Assembly: GCF_001306175.1 (NCBI RefSeq)
Contig: NZ_LGKN01000005.1
Location: forward strand, 636,438 to 700,437
Reading direction: 5' to 3'
DNA: 64,000 nt
Origin: Ardenticatena maritima
GTDB lineage: Bacteria; Chloroflexota; Anaerolineae; Ardenticatenales; Ardenticatenaceae
Shown here: in pieces, positions 57,652 through 64,000 of the stretch
Layout of the letters: each line of letters begins with the position of its first letter
How positions within the stretch are numbered: the first letter of the stretch is position 1
Notes under the pieces: model-generated
What the model saw: the letters and a program-made list of their open reading frames with translations, nothing else
Databases searched by the model: none
What the model was told of the DNA's origin: nothing
Translations under genes and position numbers: made by a program

Positions 57652-58377
57652 TCAATCATCTTTCTTCTTGTCTTTTTCTTCATCATCGTGGTCATCATTT
57701 GACTCGTTATCACCTTTTTTCTCATCATGCTCTTCTTCGTGGCGTTCATCGTCATCGTCGGATGGTTGGGTGGTTTCGGCGTCGTCGTTGGGTGAGGGGG
57801 GTGTCCGGTCGGCCTCGGCAATTTCAGCATAGACGATATGCCCCGTCATGGCGTCCACGTACACTTCGCTCCCAAAGCGGAATTTCACTTCCCAGACAGT
57901 CGTGCCGTGTTTTTGCTCTTGCTTGGTTTCGACCACGTCGCCGCCACCCAGATATTGGCGGGCAATCTCAGCGGCGCGATTGGCGTCAATGGTTTGCGCT
58001 TGAGCAGGCGCAGACGTTGGTGTGGCAAGTGTGACCACGCGCAAGGTGGCGGTTGGGATAGGCGTGGGTGGGATGGGTGTGGGTGATGGAGACGCGCCAC
58101 CAGGTGCAGGCGGTGGAGTTGCCGGTATGGGTGTGGATGTGGCGAGGCTCGTTTGGGGTGTCGGTGTATTGCGCGACGATGATTGCAGTGTGTTTAACCG
58201 CTCCTCCAGAGCGCTGACCGTCGCAGCCAGGTCGGGGGTGAGTGTGGCGCGCGGGGAGGCGGGTGCTCGCGTTGTCGGCGCAGGGCGCGCCAGCCAGGCG
58301 CCGGTTACGACGCCCACGATAAAGGTGATGATGAGAATAAGTATTCCTGCCAAAAAATGGGTTGTATCCCGACGCAT
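57652..58377 (-). CDS. membrane-anchored PepSY-like protein with acidic/His tail
   Basis: The protein has 241 residues. One transmembrane segment spans about residues 8-28, a Pro/Thr-rich linker about 30-125, then a PepSY-like module at about 130-185 (ANRAAEIARQYLGGGDVVETKQ, VWEVKFRFGSEVYVDAMTGHIVYAEIAE). The last 45 residues are almost only Asp, Glu, His and Lys (DDDDERHEEEHDEK and similar), a likely low-affinity metal-binding tail. The outer part carries both module and tail. It is the last gene of unit 1. GGGAGGCGGG precedes the ATG. Confidence 0.8.
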   Translation of the reverse strand: MRRDTTHFLAGILILIITFIVGVVTGAWLARPAPTTRAPASPRATLTPDLAATVSALEERLNTLQSSSRNTPTPQTSLATSTPIPATPPPAPGGASPSPTPIPPTPIPTATLRVVTLATPTSAPAQAQTIDANRAAEIARQYLGGGDVVETKQEQKHGTTVWEVKFRFGSEVYVDAMTGHIVYAEIAEADRTPPSPNDDAETTQPSDDDDERHEEEHDEKKGDNESNDDHDDEEKDKKKDD

Positions 58378-58427
58378 CTTTTTCCCGCCTCCCCACAGCC
58401 TCTGAAAAGGGCCGCCTTGGTTTTATC

Positions 58428-58892
58428 TTATCGTCCCGGAGCACTTTGTCGAATAGTTGTGCGCAAGCCGGCAATCAGCGCCTCTTTTTCTTGCTGAGAG
58501 AGATTGGCTTCGGGATGGAGCAAGACGTAGTAGATGGGCGGCATTTCCCCTTTTTGAATTACTTTGGTGATTTCGTCCAGTTCCTCCTGCCGACGATTCC
58601 ATTCAGAGAAGTTGAGTTTGCGGCGCCCTTCTTCAACGTCGTGTTGAATGAGCCATGAGGCGGGCGCCACATTGCTGTACCAGGGCCACACGCTTTCGTT
58701 GCTGTGGCAATCGAAACAGGCGCGGCGCGCCAATTCACGGGTTTGCGGGCTATCCCACGCAGGTTCTTGTACCACGGGTGGGTTGTTGTGATTGCGCCCG
58801 TAGGGCACCAACTGAATGAGGACGAAGAGCCCGACCAGCGCCAGGGCAATCTGTTTCCAGTAGTGTGCGAGGCGTTGCAAGCGTGCAAGCAT
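58428..58892 (-). CDS. haem-binding domain protein with one CxxCH
   Basis: This is a 154-residue membrane-anchored protein: transmembrane segment about 13-30, then a Haem_bd-type domain. The c-type haem site reads RRACFDCHSNESVWPWYSN; the second family hallmark GEMPPIYYVLLHPEANLS holds the expected methionine region. Probably a small periplasmic-side cytochrome carrying electrons. It lies 50 bases from the PepSY gene and 112 bases from the first gene of unit 1. AAGGAG precedes the ATG. Confidence 0.88.
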   Translation of the reverse strand: MLARLQRLAHYWKQIALALVGLFVLIQLVPYGRNHNNPPVVQEPAWDSPQTRELARRACFDCHSNESVWPWYSNVAPASWLIQHDVEEGRRKLNFSEWNRRQEELDEITKVIQKGEMPPIYYVLLHPEANLSQQEKEALIAGLRTTIRQSAPGR

Positions 58893-59004
58893 GGTGTTTC
58901 ATCTCCTTTTCTGTGTTGGTTGGTGTGGTGTGTTGGCACCTGGCATGCAAACAGGATACGTGCTCTGATGCACGTACCCTGCTTGTCCTCAAGAGATTTC
59001 AATC

Positions 59005-59850
59005 TCAATCATCATCGTGGTCATCGCCGTGGTCGTCATCGTGGTCATCGTCGTGGTCGTCGTGCTTTTCCTTCTTCTCGTGGTCATCGTCATGCTCGTC
59101 GTGTTCATCGTGTTCGTCATGCTCTTCATGCTCATCGTCGTCATCACGATGTGTCGGTGGTGGTGTAGCCAATCCGTTGTAGAGAATCGCGCCGGTGTTG
59201 GCGTCCACGTAGACCATTCCGCGGTCGAAGGGGACTTCGTAAGCCGGCGTTCCTTCAAAGAGCACCAGTTCCGGCTGACCAACCAGCGCCGCACCGTTGG
59301 CCACGCTTTGAGCGATGCCGGCCGCTTGCGCGGGCGTGACGGCGAATTGCGGCGCAGGCGGTTGCGTGTTTGTGGTGGCGGGGTGGCTCATGGCGGCATT
59401 GGCCGTTTGGGCTTGCGCCTGGGCTTGTGCCGCCTGGACGGCTGCCAATTGTTCCGCCATTTGCTGCGCCATTTGTTCGGCTTGGGCTTGTGCCGCCTGG
59501 GCTTGCTGGGCGATGTTCGCCAGTTCTTGCTGCTTGGCGTAGGCGGCTTGCAATTGCCGGTTGGCTTCATCCAGCAGTTGGCGGTATTGGGCTTCACGCT
59601 GTTGGATGATGGTTTCGACCGCCGGCATGAGCGATTGCTCGATGGTGGCAGCGGCCTGGGCGTTCGGATCAACGGTGACGTCCATGGGTTGTGGCTGTTG
59701 CACCGGCATGTCAGCCGCGGCAACGTCTTGCACCACGGTCGGTTGCGCGGCGGCCTGCTCATTGTTGTTCATCGCGCCGACCAGCGCCCCGGCAATGACC
59801 AGAATGAATGAGGTCAAAACGGCTGAGATAAAGAATGCTAAACGGTTCAT
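59005..59850 (-). CDS. membrane-anchored coiled-coil protein with PepSY-like module and His/Asp-rich tail
   Basis: The protein has 281 residues. N-terminal transmembrane segment about 5-27; residues about 68-150 form a long Ala/Gln-rich coiled coil (QAQAEQMAQQMAEQLAAVQ). A short domain at about 168-225 ends with YEVPFDRGMVYVDANTGAILYNG, close in pattern to the PepSY module of the 57652-58377 protein. The last 50 residues repeat HDE/HDD (DEHDEHDEHDDDHEKK and similar), likely binding divalent metal ions. It is the first gene of unit 1, directly behind the operator array at 59921-59958. AAGGAGGG precedes the ATG. Confidence 0.8.
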   Translation of the reverse strand: MNRLAFFISAVLTSFILVIAGALVGAMNNNEQAAAQPTVVQDVAAADMPVQQPQPMDVTVDPNAQAAATIEQSLMPAVETIIQQREAQYRQLLDEANRQLQAAYAKQQELANIAQQAQAAQAQAEQMAQQMAEQLAAVQAAQAQAQAQTANAAMSHPATTNTQPPAPQFAVTPAQAAGIAQSVANGAALVGQPELVLFEGTPAYEVPFDRGMVYVDANTGAILYNGLATPPPTHRDDDDEHEEHDEHDEHDEHDDDHEKKEKHDDHDDDHDDDHGDDHDDD

Positions 59851-59894
59851 CGTTCCCTCCTTGTGTTCACTGCGTGTTCCTTTTGACGCTTTTC

Positions 59895-59900
59895 AGTGTA
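59895..59900 (-). promoter_or_regulatory. -10 box of transcription unit 1
   Basis: TACACT on the minus strand, identical to the -10 of unit 2, 20 bases downstream of the last repeat of the array at 59921-59958. Confidence 0.6.
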
Positions 59901-59920
59901 GGGAAACCGGGGCGGGTATG

Positions 59921-59958
59921 GTTAATGGGGTGTTAGTGCATTGTTAAGGGGCTTTTAA
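59921..59958 (-). promoter_or_regulatory. array of four 11-bp-phased direct repeats, operator of transcription unit 1
   Basis: Read on the minus strand, TTAAA (59954-59958), TTAAC (59943-59947), CTAAC (59932-59936) and TTAAC (59921-59925) recur at exactly 11-bp steps, matching the array at 57530-57567 in number, spacing and distance to the -10 box. Confidence 0.75.
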
Positions 59959-59962
59959 CGCA

Positions 59963-59992
59963 AAACGGCCGAGGGCATTGCCTCGGCCGTTT
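59963..59992 (-). terminator. intrinsic terminator of the GH57 lipoprotein gene
   Basis: A 12-bp perfect stem (AAACGGCCGAGG / CCTCGGCCGTTT) with a 6-base loop gives TTTTGCG on the minus strand, 17 bases after the stop at 60009. Confidence 0.85.
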
Positions 59993-60008
59993 GTGTGTGT
60001 GTGCGTGC

Positions 60009-63000
60009 TTACTGTGACGTGATGCGCACCATGGGCAACTGCGCCACGTCGTCGGGTGTGAGGTCGTCGAGTGTGCCTTCCTTGATGGATGGGTAGGTGC
60101 TCAACGCTTCCTCTTGGGTGGGGGTAAAGCCTTCGGGATAGGCCACGTCAATAATGCGCGTATGGTTGATGTCGGCCGGCGCGCCGCCCAAACGCCATTG
60201 CGAAGCGGTCGGTTCAACGTCGCGCACACGCCAGACGCCCGCCGACGGGAACCCTTCTTGACTGAGTACCACCGCCAGATAGCCCCATTCCGTCGGGGTG
60301 AGGGCGTCGGGTGTTGTGCCCAGCGCCTCAGCGAGTGTGGCTTTGGGCACGCGAATGGTGATGCGCTTTTGCGTCGGGTCGCTGACGATGTTGAGCATAT
60401 CCGCGGAGCCAAATTCCTCAGGCCCTTCTGCCCCCGGCACGAAGATGCCCGGCGTCCAGCCTTCCGCCCAGATGGCGATATCCCAGGCTTCGTTTTCGGG
60501 TGTGGCGGCGTTGCGCCCCGGCAGGAGCAGGCGCGCGCCGCCTTCCTTGGCGTCAATGTAGATGTCCACGGTGTGAATGCCCATGCCGTTGGGCGCGCCC
60601 CACTCGTTGTTCAAGCCGCCGCGTGTGGTGATGCGGAAGATGAGGTTGTTGTCGTCTTCGGCGACGGCAAACTCGGTGATGTCGTATGCGCCCGGCGTGA
60701 AGACGGGGTCGAGCGGGTAGGTGTAGGTGCCGGGACCGTGGTCGTCGCCCTCAGGGTCGGTGATGGCGAGGATGGGCGTCGTCAGCCCCAGGTCGGGTAC
60801 GACGATTTGCAAGGGACCGCCCGATGGCACGATTTGGATGTCGCGTTGCAGGTCTTCGCTGACAATCGCGCGCATGGTGAACGTGGCGCCCGCGTCCGGC
60901 TTGCCGATGAGGTCGTACGGCAAGGCGACTTCGAGCACATTGCCGCTGACGCCGAACGTGATAGCCTCGGTTTCAACGGCTTCGTACTCGCCGCGCACGT
61001 TGGGCGTGTAGAGCGCCGCTGAGGCCGTATCGCCCTGCACGGTCACTTCCACCAGGGCGTTCACCCCAAAACCGAGCGGGGTTTGCTGGTTGCCGTTGGC
61101 GGTTTCCACATGCGAGAAGAACGATTCCGCGCCGCCGCTGGGCAAACGCAGGTAGAACCCCAGGCGCACCTCGTCGGCGACGTCAGCCCAGGCGCGGCGT
61201 CCATCCAGGCGCAGGTAGAGCGTGTTGGCGTCGAACCCGTACCAGAGCCGGTCAACCACCTGATTGGGCGTTGCTTGTACGCCGCCTTCTTCGATGTAGT
61301 AGCCGGCGCCTTCCCATTCGCCTTCTTCGCCCACGCCGTCAATGGTGGGGCTGATGAGCGCACTTGGCCCCGCCTGAGGCGGCAAGGCCTCTTCGGGGAT
61401 GATGGGCACTTTCAGGAACGTCGGCACCGGTTCGCCCATGAGTTCATACACACGTTGCAACGTCTGGCGGAATTGGGCATCAAAACTGGCGTCGTCGCCG
61501 CTGTTCTGGTCGCTTCCATACCACCAGAACCAGTCGCTCCCTTCGGCGGTGTAGATGGCGTCCATAACCGCCGCCGCGGTTTCATCGTCCAAACGGTTGA
61601 GGCGGCGCGCCACAAACTCGCGCACGCGCCCCAGATACTCCCATGCGCGGTTTTCTTCTTCCTCGCCAATCCAGGTGGTGTAGTCCGGGCTGACCCACGA
61701 ACCAGCCCACAACTCTTCAATGCGCGGCTGGTCGGGGTATTGGGCGATGAATTCGGACGGCGTCACGGTTTGCAACACGCCTTCGGCCTGGGCTTCTTCC
61801 AGCAACTGGTACATGGTGTTGAGGAACTCTTTGCCGTCGTTGTCATAATGCTCCCAGGCGTTTTCCCCGTCCAGAATCACGCTGACTAGGTGGGGACCCT
61901 CCGCCCCTTGGGCTTGCAATTCCTCGCGAATAAGCCGCAAGCGGCGCACAAAATCTTGTGCGGCGGCGGTCCCTGACATGCCGCTGTACGTGAAGCCGAC
62001 TTTGTCGCTCAGCACCTTGTCGCGGAAGATGATGTACACTTGCCCGTTGCGGCTACTGACGATATAGGGGCGATAGAGTTCGTCGGGTGAACGCACCACC
62101 TCGCGGGCGTCGCGGTTGAAACCGGTCTTCCCAAGGCTGCGGGCGAGCACTTCCTCATCGCTTGCCATCCACTGCACATTGGCGCCCGCCACAATGCCGA
62201 CAATTTCTTGCGCCACAGCCCCCTCAGCCGGCCACATGCCGGTCGGCGCGCGCCCGAATGTTTCTTCGTAGAACTGCACACCCTTCTCAACCTGGGCAAT
62301 CGCGTCCACGCCGTAGGCGAAACGGGGCGGCAAGGGCAGGTCGGGTGTGGCTTTGCGCGCCAGGTTGGTATCCACCAGCAAGGGCAAGATGGGGTGGAAG
62401 AACGGCGTAAACGTGACTTCGATGCGCCCTTCATCTTGCAGGCGTTTGTGCAGGGGAATCACCTCGGCAATCAGGCGGCGATGCTCCGCCAGCACGATCG
62501 CCTTCTCCTCTTCGGTGAAGTTGCGCCCTTTTTCGACCAGGGAGGCCAGCGGTTCTTGCGCCAACCAATCGGGGTCGGTCCAGCCCAGGTTGAAGAGGAC
62601 TTGCAGGTCGCGCCAGGTCTGTTCATCCCACGTTTGCCAGTTGTCGCGGTCGTTGGCGATTTCCTGGTAGCGTGGGAAGCGGGCGATGATTTTGGGGTTG
62701 ATGTCGAAAAAGCGCGCCTGGATGAAGGCTTTGTCCTCGTCCGTCAATTGGTCGGCGGGAATTTCGGTGTACACCTCGTAGAGGTCTTTCGCCCCCTGTT
62801 CCAGGTCAATCAACTGGCGCAGGAGCGAGGGCGTCAGGTTGAAGGTGGCTTTGATGCTGGGGTAGCGTTCCAGAATCGCCGCCATGTCCACGTAGTCTTT
62901 GGCGGCATGGACGCGCACCCACGGTTTCTGGTACACGCCCGTTGCGGGGTCTTTGAAATAGACGGGTTGGTGCTGGTGCCAGATAAGCGCCACATAGAGC

Positions 63001-63179
63001 GGCTCTTCGCCGGGTACGGCTTCCGGTTCGCTCGTGGCGGTCGGTTCCGCCTGTTCCTCAGCGCCGACGGTCGGCGATGGTGCGCTCGTGGAGGTGGGTT
63101 CTGGCGTGGGCGTTGTGCGGCACGCACCCAATGCCAGCAACAACAGAAGCGAAAGCAGGGCGGGGTACACTCGTCTCAT
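60009..63179 (-). CDS. secreted GH57 glycoside hydrolase lipoprotein with glucodextranase-type C-terminus
   Basis: The protein has 1056 residues. The ATG at 63179 (GAGGAG upstream) starts a lipoprotein signal: MRRVYPALLSLLLLLALGAC, cysteine at residue 20, followed by a Thr/Pro/Glu linker. GH57 domain about residues 60-560: WHQHQPVY (about 70), nucleophile region GMWPAEGAV, and ILDGENAWEHYDNDG with the acid aspartate. The C-terminal third has two beta domains; the last (about 830-1050, PLDPVFTPGAYDITEF...VDIYIDAKEGG) matches the glucodextranase C-terminal domain. It probably cuts alpha-glucans at the cell surface. It is a single-gene unit with its own terminator. Confidence 0.9.
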   Translation of the reverse strand: MRRVYPALLSLLLLLALGACRTTPTPEPTSTSAPSPTVGAEEQAEPTATSEPEAVPGEEPLYVALIWHQHQPVYFKDPATGVYQKPWVRVHAAKDYVDMAAILERYPSIKATFNLTPSLLRQLIDLEQGAKDLYEVYTEIPADQLTDEDKAFIQARFFDINPKIIARFPRYQEIANDRDNWQTWDEQTWRDLQVLFNLGWTDPDWLAQEPLASLVEKGRNFTEEEKAIVLAEHRRLIAEVIPLHKRLQDEGRIEVTFTPFFHPILPLLVDTNLARKATPDLPLPPRFAYGVDAIAQVEKGVQFYEETFGRAPTGMWPAEGAVAQEIVGIVAGANVQWMASDEEVLARSLGKTGFNRDAREVVRSPDELYRPYIVSSRNGQVYIIFRDKVLSDKVGFTYSGMSGTAAAQDFVRRLRLIREELQAQGAEGPHLVSVILDGENAWEHYDNDGKEFLNTMYQLLEEAQAEGVLQTVTPSEFIAQYPDQPRIEELWAGSWVSPDYTTWIGEEEENRAWEYLGRVREFVARRLNRLDDETAAAVMDAIYTAEGSDWFWWYGSDQNSGDDASFDAQFRQTLQRVYELMGEPVPTFLKVPIIPEEALPPQAGPSALISPTIDGVGEEGEWEGAGYYIEEGGVQATPNQVVDRLWYGFDANTLYLRLDGRRAWADVADEVRLGFYLRLPSGGAESFFSHVETANGNQQTPLGFGVNALVEVTVQGDTASAALYTPNVRGEYEAVETEAITFGVSGNVLEVALPYDLIGKPDAGATFTMRAIVSEDLQRDIQIVPSGGPLQIVVPDLGLTTPILAITDPEGDDHGPGTYTYPLDPVFTPGAYDITEFAVAEDDNNLIFRITTRGGLNNEWGAPNGMGIHTVDIYIDAKEGGARLLLPGRNAATPENEAWDIAIWAEGWTPGIFVPGAEGPEEFGSADMLNIVSDPTQKRITIRVPKATLAEALGTTPDALTPTEWGYLAVVLSQEGFPSAGVWRVRDVEPTASQWRLGGAPADINHTRIIDVAYPEGFTPTQEEALSTYPSIKEGTLDDLTPDDVAQLPMVRITSQ

Positions 63180-63317
63180 CGTCTCCACTCCTCGTGTTGA
63201 GAACGTTCCCAAAAGTAGCGGCTGGACTATACCACAAGGGGCGGGGCTGGGCAAGTCATGCCGGCGGCAGGGTGCAGAAGCAACCCAACGTCGGTTCGGG
63301 GTGGGAATGGTCTCGAT

Positions 63318-63345
63318 TTGCGTTTTTAGCACTCGTGCATATACT
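63318..63345 (+). promoter_or_regulatory. promoter of the groES-groEL operon
   Basis: TTGCGT (63318-63323) and TATACT (63340-63345) are 16 bases apart. The predicted start (about 63352) falls inside the CIRCE operator, as in other HrcA-controlled operons. Confidence 0.6.
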
Positions 63346-63348
63346 CTG

Positions 63349-63375
63349 CTAGCGCTCACAGGTGGTGAGTGCTAA
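63349..63375 (+). promoter_or_regulatory. CIRCE operator (HrcA binding site)
   Basis: CTAGCGCTC (63349-63357), nine bases, then GAGTGCTAA (63367-63375): the CIRCE consensus TTAGCACTC-N9-GAGTGCTAA with two changes in the left arm. A further perfect left arm TTAGCACTC lies at 63326-63334, with a degraded right arm CTCTGCTAG nine bases on, giving two overlapping sites. HrcA repression is expected, lifted by heat. Confidence 0.88.
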
Positions 63376-63419
63376 ACCAGAACAGTGATGAATGCCAAAC
63401 CGAAGGAGGATTGCGCATT

Positions 63420-63719
63420 ATGGCTACCAAACTGCAGCCGTTGGGTGATCGCGTGATTGTGGAACCCATTGAACGCGAAGCCACAACCCCCAGTGGCATT
63501 GTTTTGCCCGAAACGGCGAAAGAACGCCCCATGGAAGGTGTTGTGCTGGCTGTTGGCCCTGGCCGCTTGCAAGATGACGGCACCTACAAGCCGCTGGATG
63601 TCGCCGAAGGCGATCGCGTCATTTACGCCAAGTACGCCGGTACCGAAGTGAAACTCGATGGCGACAAGAAAGTGCTCATCCTCAAAGAGCAAGACATTCT
63701 CGCGAAAATTGTTGAATAA
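63420..63719 (+). CDS. groES: co-chaperonin GroES
   Basis: The GroES heptamer caps the GroEL cage. It has 99 residues from the ATG at 63420 (AAGGAGG upstream). Motifs: [31 protein letters not shown] with the mobile loop, [10 protein letters not shown], and the C-terminal [13 protein letters not shown]. First gene of the chaperonin operon. Confidence 0.97.
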   Translation: MATKLQPLGDRVIVEPIEREATTPSGIVLPETAKERPMEGVVLAVGPGRLQDDGTYKPLDVAEGDRVIYAKYAGTEVKLDGDKKVLILKEQDILAKIVE

Positions 63720-63738
63720 TCCCATTACGGAGGGTTGA

Positions 63739-64000
<262 letters not shown>

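Noticed and set aside
54013..59850. Flavinylation motif in the haem or PepSY proteins
   Set aside because: Only weak partial matches (for example TGAW in a membrane helix); none has the expected acceptor residue in an outer domain.

Overview
The window is about 64 kb of GC-rich bacterial chromosome with short intergenic gaps and strong Shine-Dalgarno sites. It carries a partial groEL, a large bacterial-type SRP RNA, a near-complete purine operon and many envelope proteins with proline/threonine-rich linkers. The gene style points to the phylum Chloroflexota, possibly a thermophilic Anaerolineae/Ardenticatenia-like lineage. Supporting features are the one-chain PurL, the class II-type PurE, a MutL-like ASKHA protein, TPR proteins with repeated DWL/PEWL motifs, and a GH57 lipoprotein with a glucodextranase-type C-terminus. 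That placement is inference; no rRNA, tRNA or mobile element was seen.

Layout. 1-4.9 kb (minus): ABC-2 exporter, HAD hydrolase, small membrane protein, and an acetyltransferase fused to an AMP-forming ligase. 5.1-11.8 kb: TPR protein with five internal repeats, class II aldolase, secreted subtilisin, metallo-beta-lactamase-fold hydrolase. 12-17.4 kb (minus): NarL-type sensor kinase with a membrane partner, cell-wall amidase, cation/proton antiporter. 17.5-29.4 kb (minus): three large envelope-type proteins lacking signal peptides (amidase + glycosidase + Ig-like + discoidin), a MutL-like pair and a tail-anchored protein. 29.6 kb: SRP RNA with a consensus promoter. 30-35.1 kb: comEA, selA, a FecR-domain protein, a small ribbon-helix-helix protein, a thioredoxin-reductase-like flavoprotein without its CxxC, and a universal stress protein.

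35.4-45.5 kb (plus): purine operon purL-purC-purE-purF-purD-purM-purN, preceded by a consensus promoter and a leader terminator (possible attenuator). PurE is of the class II type and no purK is present, so the AIR carboxylation step probably bypasses PurK. 45.5-51.8 kb: HD hydrolase and FKBP (minus), then surE, an ABC exporter, an aldehyde dehydrogenase and a DUF389 membrane protein (plus).

51.8-59.9 kb (minus) is the most interesting region. Two adjacent transcription units encode two membrane-anchored proteins with PepSY-like modules and long His/Asp/Glu tails, a CxxCH haem-binding protein, a proline-rich anchored protein, ApbE flavin transferase, a membrane adenylate cyclase, a bis-haem ferric-reductase-type membrane protein, and an OmpR-type response regulator with its sensor kinase. 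Both units start behind the same regulatory architecture: four YTAAM (Y = C/T, M = A/C) direct repeats at exact 11-bp steps, 20-21 bp upstream of a TACACT -10 box. I read this as one autoregulated envelope redox/metal module. 60-64 kb: a secreted GH57 lipoprotein, then groES-groEL behind a CIRCE operator.
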